A stretch of DNA of 64,000 bases from an uncultured Ferrimonas sp. Lineage in GTDB: Bacteria; Pseudomonadota; Gammaproteobacteria; Enterobacterales; Shewanellaceae. The stretch is from contig NZ_CANLCI010000014.1 in assembly GCF_947489035.1 (NCBI RefSeq), forward strand, positions 1 through 64,000. The letters are read 5' to 3'. Under the pieces are notes generated by a model. That model did no database searches, had not been told where the DNA came from, and was given only the letters and a program-made list of their open reading frames with translations. The position numbers were made by a program, and so were the translations under genes. This document shows, piece by piece, positions 39,269 through 46,220 of this stretch. Each line of letters begins with the position of its first letter. Positions within the stretch are counted from its first letter, which is position 1.

Positions 39269-40033
39269 ATGACAATGACAGCCATGGAGACAGGCTCAAC
39301 AATGAGCTGGGGATCACCCAATCAAGCACGTTTTCGTCAACGTGACCAAGTTCTGGTTCGCTTAGCGGAGCAGCTGTTGCAGCAGCAGGGGCTGGTTTCA
39401 TTTCGTTTCTCTGAATTAGCGCCATTAGCTGGATGCAGTGCAGGCACCTTGTATAAGCACTTCTCCAGCAAAGAAGATCTGTTGGTGGCGATTTTAGCTC
39501 GGCATGTTGAGCATCTGGTTGAGCGTCAGCCGCATTTGATGAGCTGTGAATTGAGCTTTGCGGAACGCTGGGTGGCGATGCACCTCTTTGCGGTGATAGC
39601 CAGCAAGCGTTGCAGTTGGACCTTAGGGTTAACCGCGCTTGGTGGTCAGCCGAAAGTGATTGAGCGAGCCAGTGAATACCGAGTGCAAGAGCTGAAGATG
39701 TACTTGGATCAGTTCTATAGCGCCATCTTACGGGTGGTGGAAGGGGCTCGCATTCAAAGTGAGTTGTTTGCCAGTGACAACCAAGTTGCGATGGTGCACA
39801 GCATGCTGACTTATTTAGAGCGTGGCGCCAGTGGTGCTCAGGAAAACCCACTGTTGTCTGGTTCGGTTAAGCCCCTCGACAGCCGACAGCTGTTTGATGC
39901 GTTTGCGGTGTACATTAACTCGTTGGATTGGAGCACCCCATTGCGCCCGGATTCTTACAACCGGGTGATGGCCGAAGTGGAGCACCAATTGGCCGAATGC
40001 GATCGAGAGCAGGCGCTGCTGCAAGCACTGTGA
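39269..40033 (+). CDS. TetR-family transcriptional regulator
   Basis: A 254-residue regulator. The N-terminal helix-turn-helix covers about residues 20-70 and ends with the classic LAGCSAGTLYKHFSSKEDLL. The ligand-binding part has no recognisable specificity. Starts at 39269 and 39275 are both possible; the second has better spacing (9 nt) from the AGGGG site. It lies between terminators, so is transcribed alone. Likely targets are itself or neighbours, but none is proven. Confidence 0.88.
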   Translation: MTMTAMETGSTMSWGSPNQARFRQRDQVLVRLAEQLLQQQGLVSFRFSELAPLAGCSAGTLYKHFSSKEDLLVAILARHVEHLVERQPHLMSCELSFAERWVAMHLFAVIASKRCSWTLGLTALGGQPKVIERASEYRVQELKMYLDQFYSAILRVVEGARIQSELFASDNQVAMVHSMLTYLERGASGAQENPLLSGSVKPLDSRQLFDAFAVYINSLDWSTPLRPDSYNRVMAEVEHQLAECDREQALLQAL

Positions 40034-40047
40034 TCCTGTCCGCATTA

Positions 40048-40073
40048 AAAAAGGCCGCGACTGCGGCCTTTTT
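40048..40073. terminator. bidirectional terminator between the TetR and SieB-like genes
   Basis: Eleven-bp stem AAAAAGGCCGC/GCGGCCTTTTT with a 4-nt loop between convergent genes. Confidence 0.92.
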
Positions 40074-40078
40074 GGATC

Positions 40079-40687
40079 TTAAGCGGCGTGGCGTCGGCCG
40101 CCATTTAACGTGCTGATGAAATCAGGCCGTGAAGACAAAAGGTGCTGACGCTGTTCGTCGGTCATATTGGCTTCGGGCAAACGCAATGCTTGGCGGCTTA
40201 ATAGCTGTTTGGCGTTAGGGTTTAAACGCAATAAACCCACGGTGCCTTCAATGGCGTAATGCTGCACACTGCCGGCCTCTTCTAAGATGCCGACTTTCAG
40301 CAACTCGCTGACCGCGGGGTGGCCATAGGGCATGCGTACAACGCTGCTGGCCTGCAGAAAGTACTCACGTAAAATGGCGCGCTCCTGCCCATCTAACAGG
40401 GCGATCTTGCGTTCAAACTGCTGTTGTTGTTCCAGCTGGCGGCGTTTGTAGGTGGCCTTGTGCAACAACCACAGTAACCATTGACCAAGCAGATAGCTGG
40501 CGGAAAAAACCACCATCAAGCCTAAGCTAAAGCCGTTATTGGCCACCCATTGTTGCAGGTACAGCGATTGCAGCGTGGGGATCGGCAACACCAGCATCGC
40601 TAAGGTCGCGATCAGTAGCCATAAGGCCACTTTAGTGCCTAGCCCGGTCCAGTCGATACGGCTGACATTGGCCCAGAAATGATTCAT
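40079..40687 (-). CDS. SieB-like membrane protein (superinfection-exclusion family)
   Basis: A 202-residue protein with two N-terminal membrane helices (about 18-38 and 53-75), a charged Gln-rich linker, and a cytoplasmic part with LLDGQERAILREYFLQASSV then VRMPYGHPAVSELLKVGIL. This segment matches the SieB family, named for a phage P22/lambda superinfection-exclusion protein but common in chromosomes with unknown roles. The start is the ATG at 40687; a longer frame overlaps fapA upstream. It lies 71 bp downstream of the FapA gene on the same strand, possibly cotranscribed. Confidence 0.7.
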   Translation of the reverse strand: MNHFWANVSRIDWTGLGTKVALWLLIATLAMLVLPIPTLQSLYLQQWVANNGFSLGLMVVFSASYLLGQWLLWLLHKATYKRRQLEQQQQFERKIALLDGQERAILREYFLQASSVVRMPYGHPAVSELLKVGILEEAGSVQHYAIEGTVGLLRLNPNAKQLLSRQALRLPEANMTDEQRQHLLSSRPDFISTLNGGRRHAA

Positions 40688-40758
40688 GTAAAACTCGTCA
40701 GAAGGTTGACTATAGCAAGGTTTAAGCAAGCATGATGCCACAGTGCTCGATGGAGGCA

Positions 40759-42399
40759 CTAGCGCCTTTTGGGCGGCGTGTAGGGCTGGATCTCAATCTT
40801 GTTGCTGCTCACGGCGATGCGGCTAGGGCCTGTCTCTTTGCTGCTGCTGTGGCGCTCGTGGCCGATCTCAAATAAAACCCGCGGGTGCAGCTGCTTCAGT
40901 ACCTTAATATCAAGATGTTGATAAAAATCCTGTAAGGCGAGCTCTTGCTGTTCCAGTTGCTGCTGGTTTTCCCCTAAGCGCGCTTTATGGCTGGCAACAC
41001 TTTGTCGCAGCGGTTGCTGTAACTCGGTACTGGCGTGTTCTTGCACCAGTTGTTTCAATTGCAATTGCTGAGTCACGATCTGCTTGGACAGTTCAGTTTG
41101 TTGTTGCATCAGTTGCTCTACCTGCTGCTTTAATGGCTGATAGTCGCTGCCGATCTGCACCTTGGTTTCGGCCCCGGCTTTGGTGCCAAGCTCAACGCAA
41201 ATCAGGCTACCGCGGGCACTGGCTTGGCCGCCAAATAAGCCCCCTTGCATCCGCTGGGGATCGCCAATCTCAATGTGTTGCTGCGACTCTAACTGACAAT
41301 GGTTGCACTGCAGTTCAATGTGGATATTGCCAATGGCATTGATGTGGGTGAATTGCGCGTATTTAACGTGAATGTTACCGCCGGCTTGCAGCTTGCAGCT
41401 AAGCTGTTGCTCTCGTTGGCGACCGATAACCCCTTGCGCGATGGTGATGTCGCCACCGGCTTCAATTATCGCCCCTTCCACTAGGCCAGTAATGTGCACA
41501 TCGCCACTGGCTTTGACGTGCATCCCTTCCGCCACGTTGCCGTGGATCTGAATGGCACCATCGAAATTTAAGTGGCCGCTGCGGACGCTCACCTCTTTCA
41601 CCGTAAGCAGTTCATCCACGGCCATGCCGTTGAGGCTTTCGATGGGTAAACCGGAACGGGACGCGACGAGCAGGTTAGGATCGGTGGCGCTGAGCTCGGT
41701 GCCTACGCCGGGGGTGAGCTTGACCACGTTACCGGGCTCGGCCAGCAATTGTCGGCCAAACAGATCGTAGCCATGTTCACCTTGGCTCGGGGGATGGCGC
41801 TGCATCAAGACTTCGCCGCGCCCAACCATCTGCAGGGTCCCCAGATCGCGCAGATCCACCCGAGTACGATCTTTGGCTTGGGGGGTTAGGTGTCGTTCAT
41901 GAGCCAGTTTAACCAGCCGTTGCAGGTAGCCATCGTGGCCGGTTTGCGCGGGCTTACCTTTGGCGATGATCCCTTGGTGCACGCTGCCTGGGCTGCCATT
42001 GCGGCTGTGTTCAAGCAGGGCCTTGATGGCGTTGCGGCTTAGCCCTTGTTGGATGTTCTTCTGTTTCAGCAGCACCAACAGGTCATCCACGCTGGCGTGC
42101 TTGCCGCCGTGGGGGAGGGTGAGGCTGGCGCTGAGCTGCATCTGATCCGCACTGATCTCTAACTGCCAAAAGCCATCCAGTTGCTTTGCCACCACTAAAG
42201 TCAGTGGTACCTCGGCAGTTTCGAGCTGTTGTAAGAGGGCAGGCCAATCTTGGCTTTGCGGTTGCAAGCAGGCAAAGCGGCTGGATTCAAACAAGCGTTG
42301 GATATCGGCAGGGCTGGTGCGCTGGTGTTCAGCAGGATCCAGCAACAGGGTTAACTGTTTTTGCTCGGGATCCCACAACAGCGCGTGTGCTTCTAACAT
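40759..42399 (-). CDS. FapA/DUF342-family protein
   Basis: A 546-residue protein with a DUF342/FapA architecture. The N-terminal domain is about 1-180. A repetitive beta-helix region of about 190-420 has recurring GNV/GDI-type turns (IHGNVAEGMHVKASGDVHI, GGDITIAQGVIG). A Gln-rich coiled coil covers about 430-510, with a short polar tail. FapA proteins are linked to polar flagellar assembly or surface signalling, for example in Vibrio. No flagellar gene is nearby. Start ATG at 42399. Confidence 0.8.
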   Translation of the reverse strand: MLEAHALLWDPEQKQLTLLLDPAEHQRTSPADIQRLFESSRFACLQPQSQDWPALLQQLETAEVPLTLVVAKQLDGFWQLEISADQMQLSASLTLPHGGKHASVDDLLVLLKQKNIQQGLSRNAIKALLEHSRNGSPGSVHQGIIAKGKPAQTGHDGYLQRLVKLAHERHLTPQAKDRTRVDLRDLGTLQMVGRGEVLMQRHPPSQGEHGYDLFGRQLLAEPGNVVKLTPGVGTELSATDPNLLVASRSGLPIESLNGMAVDELLTVKEVSVRSGHLNFDGAIQIHGNVAEGMHVKASGDVHITGLVEGAIIEAGGDITIAQGVIGRQREQQLSCKLQAGGNIHVKYAQFTHINAIGNIHIELQCNHCQLESQQHIEIGDPQRMQGGLFGGQASARGSLICVELGTKAGAETKVQIGSDYQPLKQQVEQLMQQQTELSKQIVTQQLQLKQLVQEHASTELQQPLRQSVASHKARLGENQQQLEQQELALQDFYQHLDIKVLKQLHPRVLFEIGHERHSSSKETGPSRIAVSSNKIEIQPYTPPKRR

Positions 42400-42483
42400 G
42401 TAGGCTGATCTTATCTGGCAACAGTAAGATCATGGTGTTCTAAGCGCGGGGAAATGTACAGTTTTTGTAAGATTCAAATGCAG

Positions 42484-42514
42484 AAAACCCCTCGGCCCGT
42501 AAGGACCAAGGGGT
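42484..42514 (-). terminator. terminator of the tRNA-Leu operon
   Basis: On the minus strand ACCCCTTGG pairs with CCGAGGGGT (one G-U), followed by TTTT. Confidence 0.75.
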
Positions 42515-42521
42515 CTAAATC

Positions 42522-42608
42522 TGGTGCAGATGGGGAGACTTGAACTCCCACGTCCTTTCGAACACTAGCACCTGAAGCTAGCGCGTCTACCAATTCCGCC
42601 ACATCTGC
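42522..42608 (-). tRNA. tRNA-Leu (anticodon CAG), copy 4 in transcript order
   Basis: 87 nt including an encoded CCA. The acceptor stem starts GCAGATG and the D-loop holds GAATTGGTAGACGCGC. The anticodon arm is CTAGC-TTCAGGT-GCTAG with CAG at 34-36, followed by a long variable arm and a TTCAAGT T-loop. Apparently identical to the copies at 42716-42802 and 42836-42922. Confidence 0.96.
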
Positions 42609-42613
42609 AAATG

Positions 42614-42700
42614 TGGTGCTCGGGGGGAGACTTGAACTCCCACGTCCTATCGGACACTAGCACCTGAAGCTAGCGCGTCTACCAATTCCGCCACCCGAGC
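42614..42700 (-). tRNA. tRNA-Leu (anticodon CAG), copy 3 in transcript order (variant)
   Basis: 87 nt with CCA. Same anticodon arm (CAG), but the acceptor stem starts GCTCGGG with a compensated 3' side, and the variable arm differs at two positions. The base-paired changes show that it is functional rather than decayed. Confidence 0.96.
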
Positions 42701-42715
42701 ATTTTTATTTGTTGT

Positions 42716-42802
42716 TGGTGCAGATGGGGAGACTTGAACTCCCACGTCCTTTCGAACACTAGCACCTGAAGCTAGCGCGTCTACCAATTCCGCCACATCT
42801 GC
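42716..42802 (-). tRNA. tRNA-Leu (anticodon CAG), copy 2 in transcript order
   Basis: 87 nt with CCA and the GCAGATG acceptor stem. It looks identical to the first and last copies. The gap to the next gene is 15 bp. Confidence 0.96.
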
Positions 42803-42835
42803 GGCACGAACAACAAATTGTTCCGAACGATGATT

Positions 42836-42922
42836 TGGTGCAGATGGGGAGACTTGAACTCCCACGTCCTTTCGAACACTAGCACCTGAAGCTAGCGCGT
42901 CTACCAATTCCGCCACATCTGC
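42836..42922 (-). tRNA. tRNA-Leu (anticodon CAG), copy 1 in transcript order
   Basis: 87 nt with CCA, the first tRNA after the promoter at 42947-42974. All class II tRNA-Leu features are present. Confidence 0.96.
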
Positions 42923-42946
42923 GAATCATCGTTGGTACGGGGGCGC

Positions 42947-42974
42947 ATTATAGAGAGATTGCGGTGCCGGTCAA
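42947..42974 (-). promoter_or_regulatory. strong promoter of the tRNA-Leu operon
   Basis: On the minus strand TTGACC, a 16-nt spacer and a perfect TATAAT are followed by a GC-rich discriminator (GCGCCCCCG), the usual mark of growth-rate and stringent control in stable-RNA promoters. Confidence 0.85.
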
Positions 42975-42988
42975 CCACGAAAACGATT

Positions 42989-44020
42989 TTATCTGCCGTC
43001 TGCGTATATTTTGAACTTGCTGTCTTGGTCGATGATATTAACCCGGCCAAAAACGTGATTCAGATCATCGCCGTAAGGCAGATGGTGGTTGGCCACAATA
43101 ATCAGTTGGCCGCCGGGATTGAGCTTGGCCGCGGCGTCACGGATAAATTGCTGGGTGGTATTAAAGGTTTGATCCAAGCCGTGATGAAATGGTGGGTTGG
43201 ATACGATCAGATCAAATTTGCCGTTGACCTGAGTCAAGCCATTGGAGCCGTAAACTTGGCCACAGAGTTGATGATCCGCCAAGGTGGTTTGAGCCGCGGC
43301 AATGGCCATGGCGTTGATGTCGACCATGTGCAGTTCAATCTTAGGATTGCGTTTGGCTAAAAAAGCCCCGATGACGCCATCGCCACAACCGAAATCCAGC
43401 ACCCGACCGTGCGGCAGTTGCGGCAGGTTTTTCAGCAGCAGTGCGGTGCCTTGATCCAGATTGCCGTGACCAAAGACGCCGGGCAATGAGGCGAGGCTTA
43501 GCTCTCCATCGGGAGTTGCCACAGCATGACGTTGCCACCACTGGGCTGGGTTCCATGGTTGCTGCTGGGCATTAACACCACGCAGCAACTGGCAGTGGGC
43601 GCCAGAGGCGAGTTTTAGGGCAAAGTGGCTCCAAGGTTTCACCACCTTGGCAGCGGTGCGGATCCCGCCTTTGTTTTCGCCGACCCAAAAGAGGTTTTCG
43701 CCCGCTAATACCGCATTGCTGGCCAGCGCGGTTAACAACGCGAGCTGCTCTTTGGCTTTTGGCAGCCGAATGATGGCCGCATCAAAATGGTGGTGTGGCA
43801 ATAAAGAAGGATCGCAGCCAAACAGTACCGTGGCTTTACTGGCAAAGCGTTGCAACTGTTGAAAGTGGATTAAATCTTGCGCCATCACGGTAACGCTGGC
43901 GCACACCTTAAGCAGTTCATCCAGCAAGTGATCGCCATCGGCATTAAGCAGCAGTAACTGTTTGCCTTGAAACTCATCAAGGTTCTTCTGCAACAGACGG
44001 CTAGGGTTGGAAAGGGTCAT
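42989..44020 (-). CDS. rsmC: 16S rRNA (guanine-1207-N2)-methyltransferase
   Basis: A 343-residue RsmC with a degenerate N-terminal methyltransferase-like domain and a catalytic C-terminal domain. Motif I is GRVLDFGCGDGVIGAFLA, the acidic loop is LHMVDINAMAIAAA, and the catalytic NPPF motif is DLIVSNPPFHHG. It modifies the small subunit rRNA. The length is normal. It is transcribed upstream of, and in the same direction as, the tRNA operon, whose promoter lies just past its stop. Confidence 0.95.
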   Translation of the reverse strand: MTLSNPSRLLQKNLDEFQGKQLLLLNADGDHLLDELLKVCASVTVMAQDLIHFQQLQRFASKATVLFGCDPSLLPHHHFDAAIIRLPKAKEQLALLTALASNAVLAGENLFWVGENKGGIRTAAKVVKPWSHFALKLASGAHCQLLRGVNAQQQPWNPAQWWQRHAVATPDGELSLASLPGVFGHGNLDQGTALLLKNLPQLPHGRVLDFGCGDGVIGAFLAKRNPKIELHMVDINAMAIAAAQTTLADHQLCGQVYGSNGLTQVNGKFDLIVSNPPFHHGLDQTFNTTQQFIRDAAAKLNPGGQLIIVANHHLPYGDDLNHVFGRVNIIDQDSKFKIYADGR

Positions 44021-44115
44021 AAGATCTTCGTAACGGCTTGTTTGGCGCCAATTATACGCTGAATGACCGCGCTTGACCTACACTCAAACAAGCAAACTGG
44101 CAGCGGAGAGCACGG

Positions 44116-44535
44116 ATGCGATTGGACACACAGGGAAGGTGTGTGCTGATGATGGGCTGGGCACTGGTGGCTCATGCCGAACCCATTGTGATTGGGCATC
44201 AACAGCAACAGCTAGAGCAATTGAGCAGCGCCGAATTAAGGGCGATGTTCAGCATGCGCCGACAATTTTGGCAAGACGGTACCGCCGTAGTGGTGTTTGT
44301 GCTGCCTGCCGACTCACCGCAACACACTCAATTTTGTACGAAAACATTGGGGCTTTTACCGTTCCAACTCACCCGTGCCTGGGACCGATTGACCTTCTCT
44401 GGCAACGGGGATCGCCCCCGCATTGTTTACACCCAAGCTGAAATGCGCCGTTTGGTGCACGCGACTCCAGGGGCCATTGGTTATATCGAACCAGCGTCTA
44501 TGTCGATAGGGAGCAAGGATGACATTAAGATTTAG
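44116..44535 (+). CDS. small PstS-like periplasmic protein, copy 1
   Basis: A 139-residue protein with a signal peptide (LMMGWALVAHA, cleavage near residue 21). The mature part starts IVIGHQQQQLEQLSSAELRA and carries MFSMRRQFWQDGTAV, FCTKTLGLLPFQLTRAWDRL and GAIGYIEP. This is the short form of PstS-like phosphate-binding domains, too short for a full two-lobe binding protein. The GGAGAG site is good. It overlaps the porin start by 17 bp and resembles copy 2 at 45691-46104. Confidence 0.72.
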   Translation: MRLDTQGRCVLMMGWALVAHAEPIVIGHQQQQLEQLSSAELRAMFSMRRQFWQDGTAVVVFVLPADSPQHTQFCTKTLGLLPFQLTRAWDRLTFSGNGDRPRIVYTQAEMRRLVHATPGAIGYIEPASMSIGSKDDIKI

Positions 44536-45679
44536 TGCAGCGGTAGTGGCCATATTATTAACCGGCGCCGCGCAGGCGAAGGTTGATGGCACTATTTATG
44601 CCTCACAGGGATTGGCATACACCACCGATGGCTACAACATCGCCGACCGAGAAGAGCTGGAAAGTGAATTTCGTGAATTGGCGCTGAACTTTAATTGGCG
44701 CGCCAGCCCTCGCTGGCGAGTGGCGGGTCAAGGCACCTGGCGTCAGTTAGGCAACTTATCGGATGAAGATCCCGCCATTGATTACCTGTTTGCGCAGTAT
44801 CGCTACCCAGTCAGTAATGGCCAATTGAACGTATTGGCTGGCCGCTATAAAAGCCCCATTGGTTGGTACAACGCCAGCCGCGATAGCCTCTTTAGCCGCC
44901 CCAGCATCTTACTGCCGAACCTTTACCAAGAGTGGAACCGAGATGCGGTATTGCGCCGTGATGGCCTGCAAATCGAAGGGCTGCATTATTTTGGTGAGCA
45001 AAGCCTGAACTGGAACATTGGTTACGGCGAGCTGGATCTCAGTGACAACTTTGATGAGAACGTGGCGGGAACCACCGATGGCATCGATTCGGACAGCGAT
45101 GGCGCCCTGATGATCACCGCCGAGTGGTATTCCCAGCCGTGGTTGCAGTTGAAGTACACCTACAGCGACAGCCGTCTTACCATCCGTAACAGCAATTTCT
45201 TCACCACCTTTGGGTTGCCGAGTTTGGACTACAAGGGGATCCGCCATCTGTTCAGTTTTCGCAGTGAAATGGGGCAATGGGAGCTGGTGTCCGAAATCGA
45301 CTTTCAAGAGTTCGACATTGATTACGTGGATCTTGGCTTATCGCAAAGCACCGATGCGATTTCGGCCTATTTGCAACTGCGCTACTTGTTCAGTAACGAG
45401 TGGCAGTTCATCAGTCGCTACGATGAATATTACCCCGATAGTGATGACCGCGATGGCGACAACGTGGCACCACCGGGACGACCATTTAGCGCCTTCACCA
45501 AAACCTTCACGCTGGGTGCCAGTTGGCAATTTAGCAACGATTGGCAGCTGGCGGCGGAATGGCAGAACATCAATGGCACCGCGAATCAGCCGGCACGAGT
45601 GCGTAACTTAGACGATCAAGACAAGGTCAATAACTTGTTTATGTTGCAGCTGGCATATCGCTGGAACTGGTCACTATGA
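44519..45679 (+). CDS. outer-membrane porin-like beta-barrel protein
   Basis: A 386-residue protein with a signal peptide (AVVAILLTGAAQA) and amphipathic strands throughout. It has LNVLAGRYKSPIGWYNASRD and FISRYDEYYPDSDDRDG, and ends LAYRWNWSL with an aromatic strand near the C-terminus. It looks like a 16-strand porin; acidic loops are prominent. The start overlaps the PstS-like gene upstream, and its stop abuts the second PstS-like gene, so the three form one operon. The substrate is unknown. Confidence 0.75.
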   Translation: MTLRFSAAVVAILLTGAAQAKVDGTIYASQGLAYTTDGYNIADREELESEFRELALNFNWRASPRWRVAGQGTWRQLGNLSDEDPAIDYLFAQYRYPVSNGQLNVLAGRYKSPIGWYNASRDSLFSRPSILLPNLYQEWNRDAVLRRDGLQIEGLHYFGEQSLNWNIGYGELDLSDNFDENVAGTTDGIDSDSDGALMITAEWYSQPWLQLKYTYSDSRLTIRNSNFFTTFGLPSLDYKGIRHLFSFRSEMGQWELVSEIDFQEFDIDYVDLGLSQSTDAISAYLQLRYLFSNEWQFISRYDEYYPDSDDRDGDNVAPPGRPFSAFTKTFTLGASWQFSNDWQLAAEWQNINGTANQPARVRNLDDQDKVNNLFMLQLAYRWNWSL

Positions 45680-45690
45680 GGAGCTTCAAC

Positions 45691-46104
45691 ATGAAACCGA
45701 TAGGGTTGTTTTTGCTCCTATGGCTGAGCCTGACTCAAGGGGCTTTGGCCGCCCAAGTGGTGGTGAATGATCCCAGTGTTGCTGGCGAGATAAGCCAGTC
45801 TGAACTGCGCGCAATTTACAGCATGAAGCGCCAATTTTGGCCAGACGGCACCGCCATTACGGTGGTTACGCTGGCGGCTAACGATCCTCTGCATGTGGAA
45901 TTTTGTAAAAACCAGCTGAAATTACTGCCATTTCAACTTAACCGCGAATGGGATCGGTTGGTGTTTTCTGGCATGGGGGAACGGCCGCAACAGGTGGCCA
46001 GCGCCGAAGAGTTGCTGGAGTTAGTTAGCCGCACCAAAGGGGCGATCGGCTATCTGCCAGATCAGATGGAAGCGGCGGGGCACCAGCTCAATGTTAAGTT
46101 TTGA
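45691..46104 (+). CDS. small PstS-like periplasmic protein, copy 2
   Basis: A 137-residue protein with signal peptide MKPIGLFLLLWLSLTQGALA. It shares SELRAIYSMKRQFWPDGTAI, FCKNQLKLLPFQLNREWDRL and TKGAIGYLPD with copy 1. The start is the ATG at 45691, seven nt after GGAG; an ATG five codons earlier overlaps the porin stop. Probably a periplasmic phosphate- or anion-binding domain working with the porin. Confidence 0.72.
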   Translation: MKPIGLFLLLWLSLTQGALAAQVVVNDPSVAGEISQSELRAIYSMKRQFWPDGTAITVVTLAANDPLHVEFCKNQLKLLPFQLNREWDRLVFSGMGERPQQVASAEELLELVSRTKGAIGYLPDQMEAAGHQLNVKF

Positions 46105-46220
46105 ACACCTTTATCCGTCAATAGACCAAGCTGTAAGTACAGGCAGCAGTGGTTTCGCATCGGGATGGGCGACAGCTTGCCCCAGCGTTGACCATCCAAT
46201 GTCGTTAGCCCGAGGTGCAG

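Noticed and set aside
39225..39851. A 208-residue minus-strand open frame over the TetR gene
   Set aside because: It is a shadow of the TetR coding sequence, with low-complexity composition and no family features; TetR has a clear helix-turn-helix.
40079..40687. Prophage remnant, because of the SieB-like gene
   Set aside because: No other phage gene, integrase or attachment repeat is near; SieB-like genes are common in chromosomes.
42647..42916. An open frame on the minus strand encoding repeated AELVDALASGASVRKDVGVQ units
   Set aside because: It is a translation of the tandem tRNA-Leu genes, a well-known false protein; the repeats are the tRNAs themselves.
42522..42922. Regular near-identical repeats that might suggest a CRISPR-like array
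   Set aside because: Each 87-nt unit folds as a complete tRNA-Leu with CCA; spacing is irregular.
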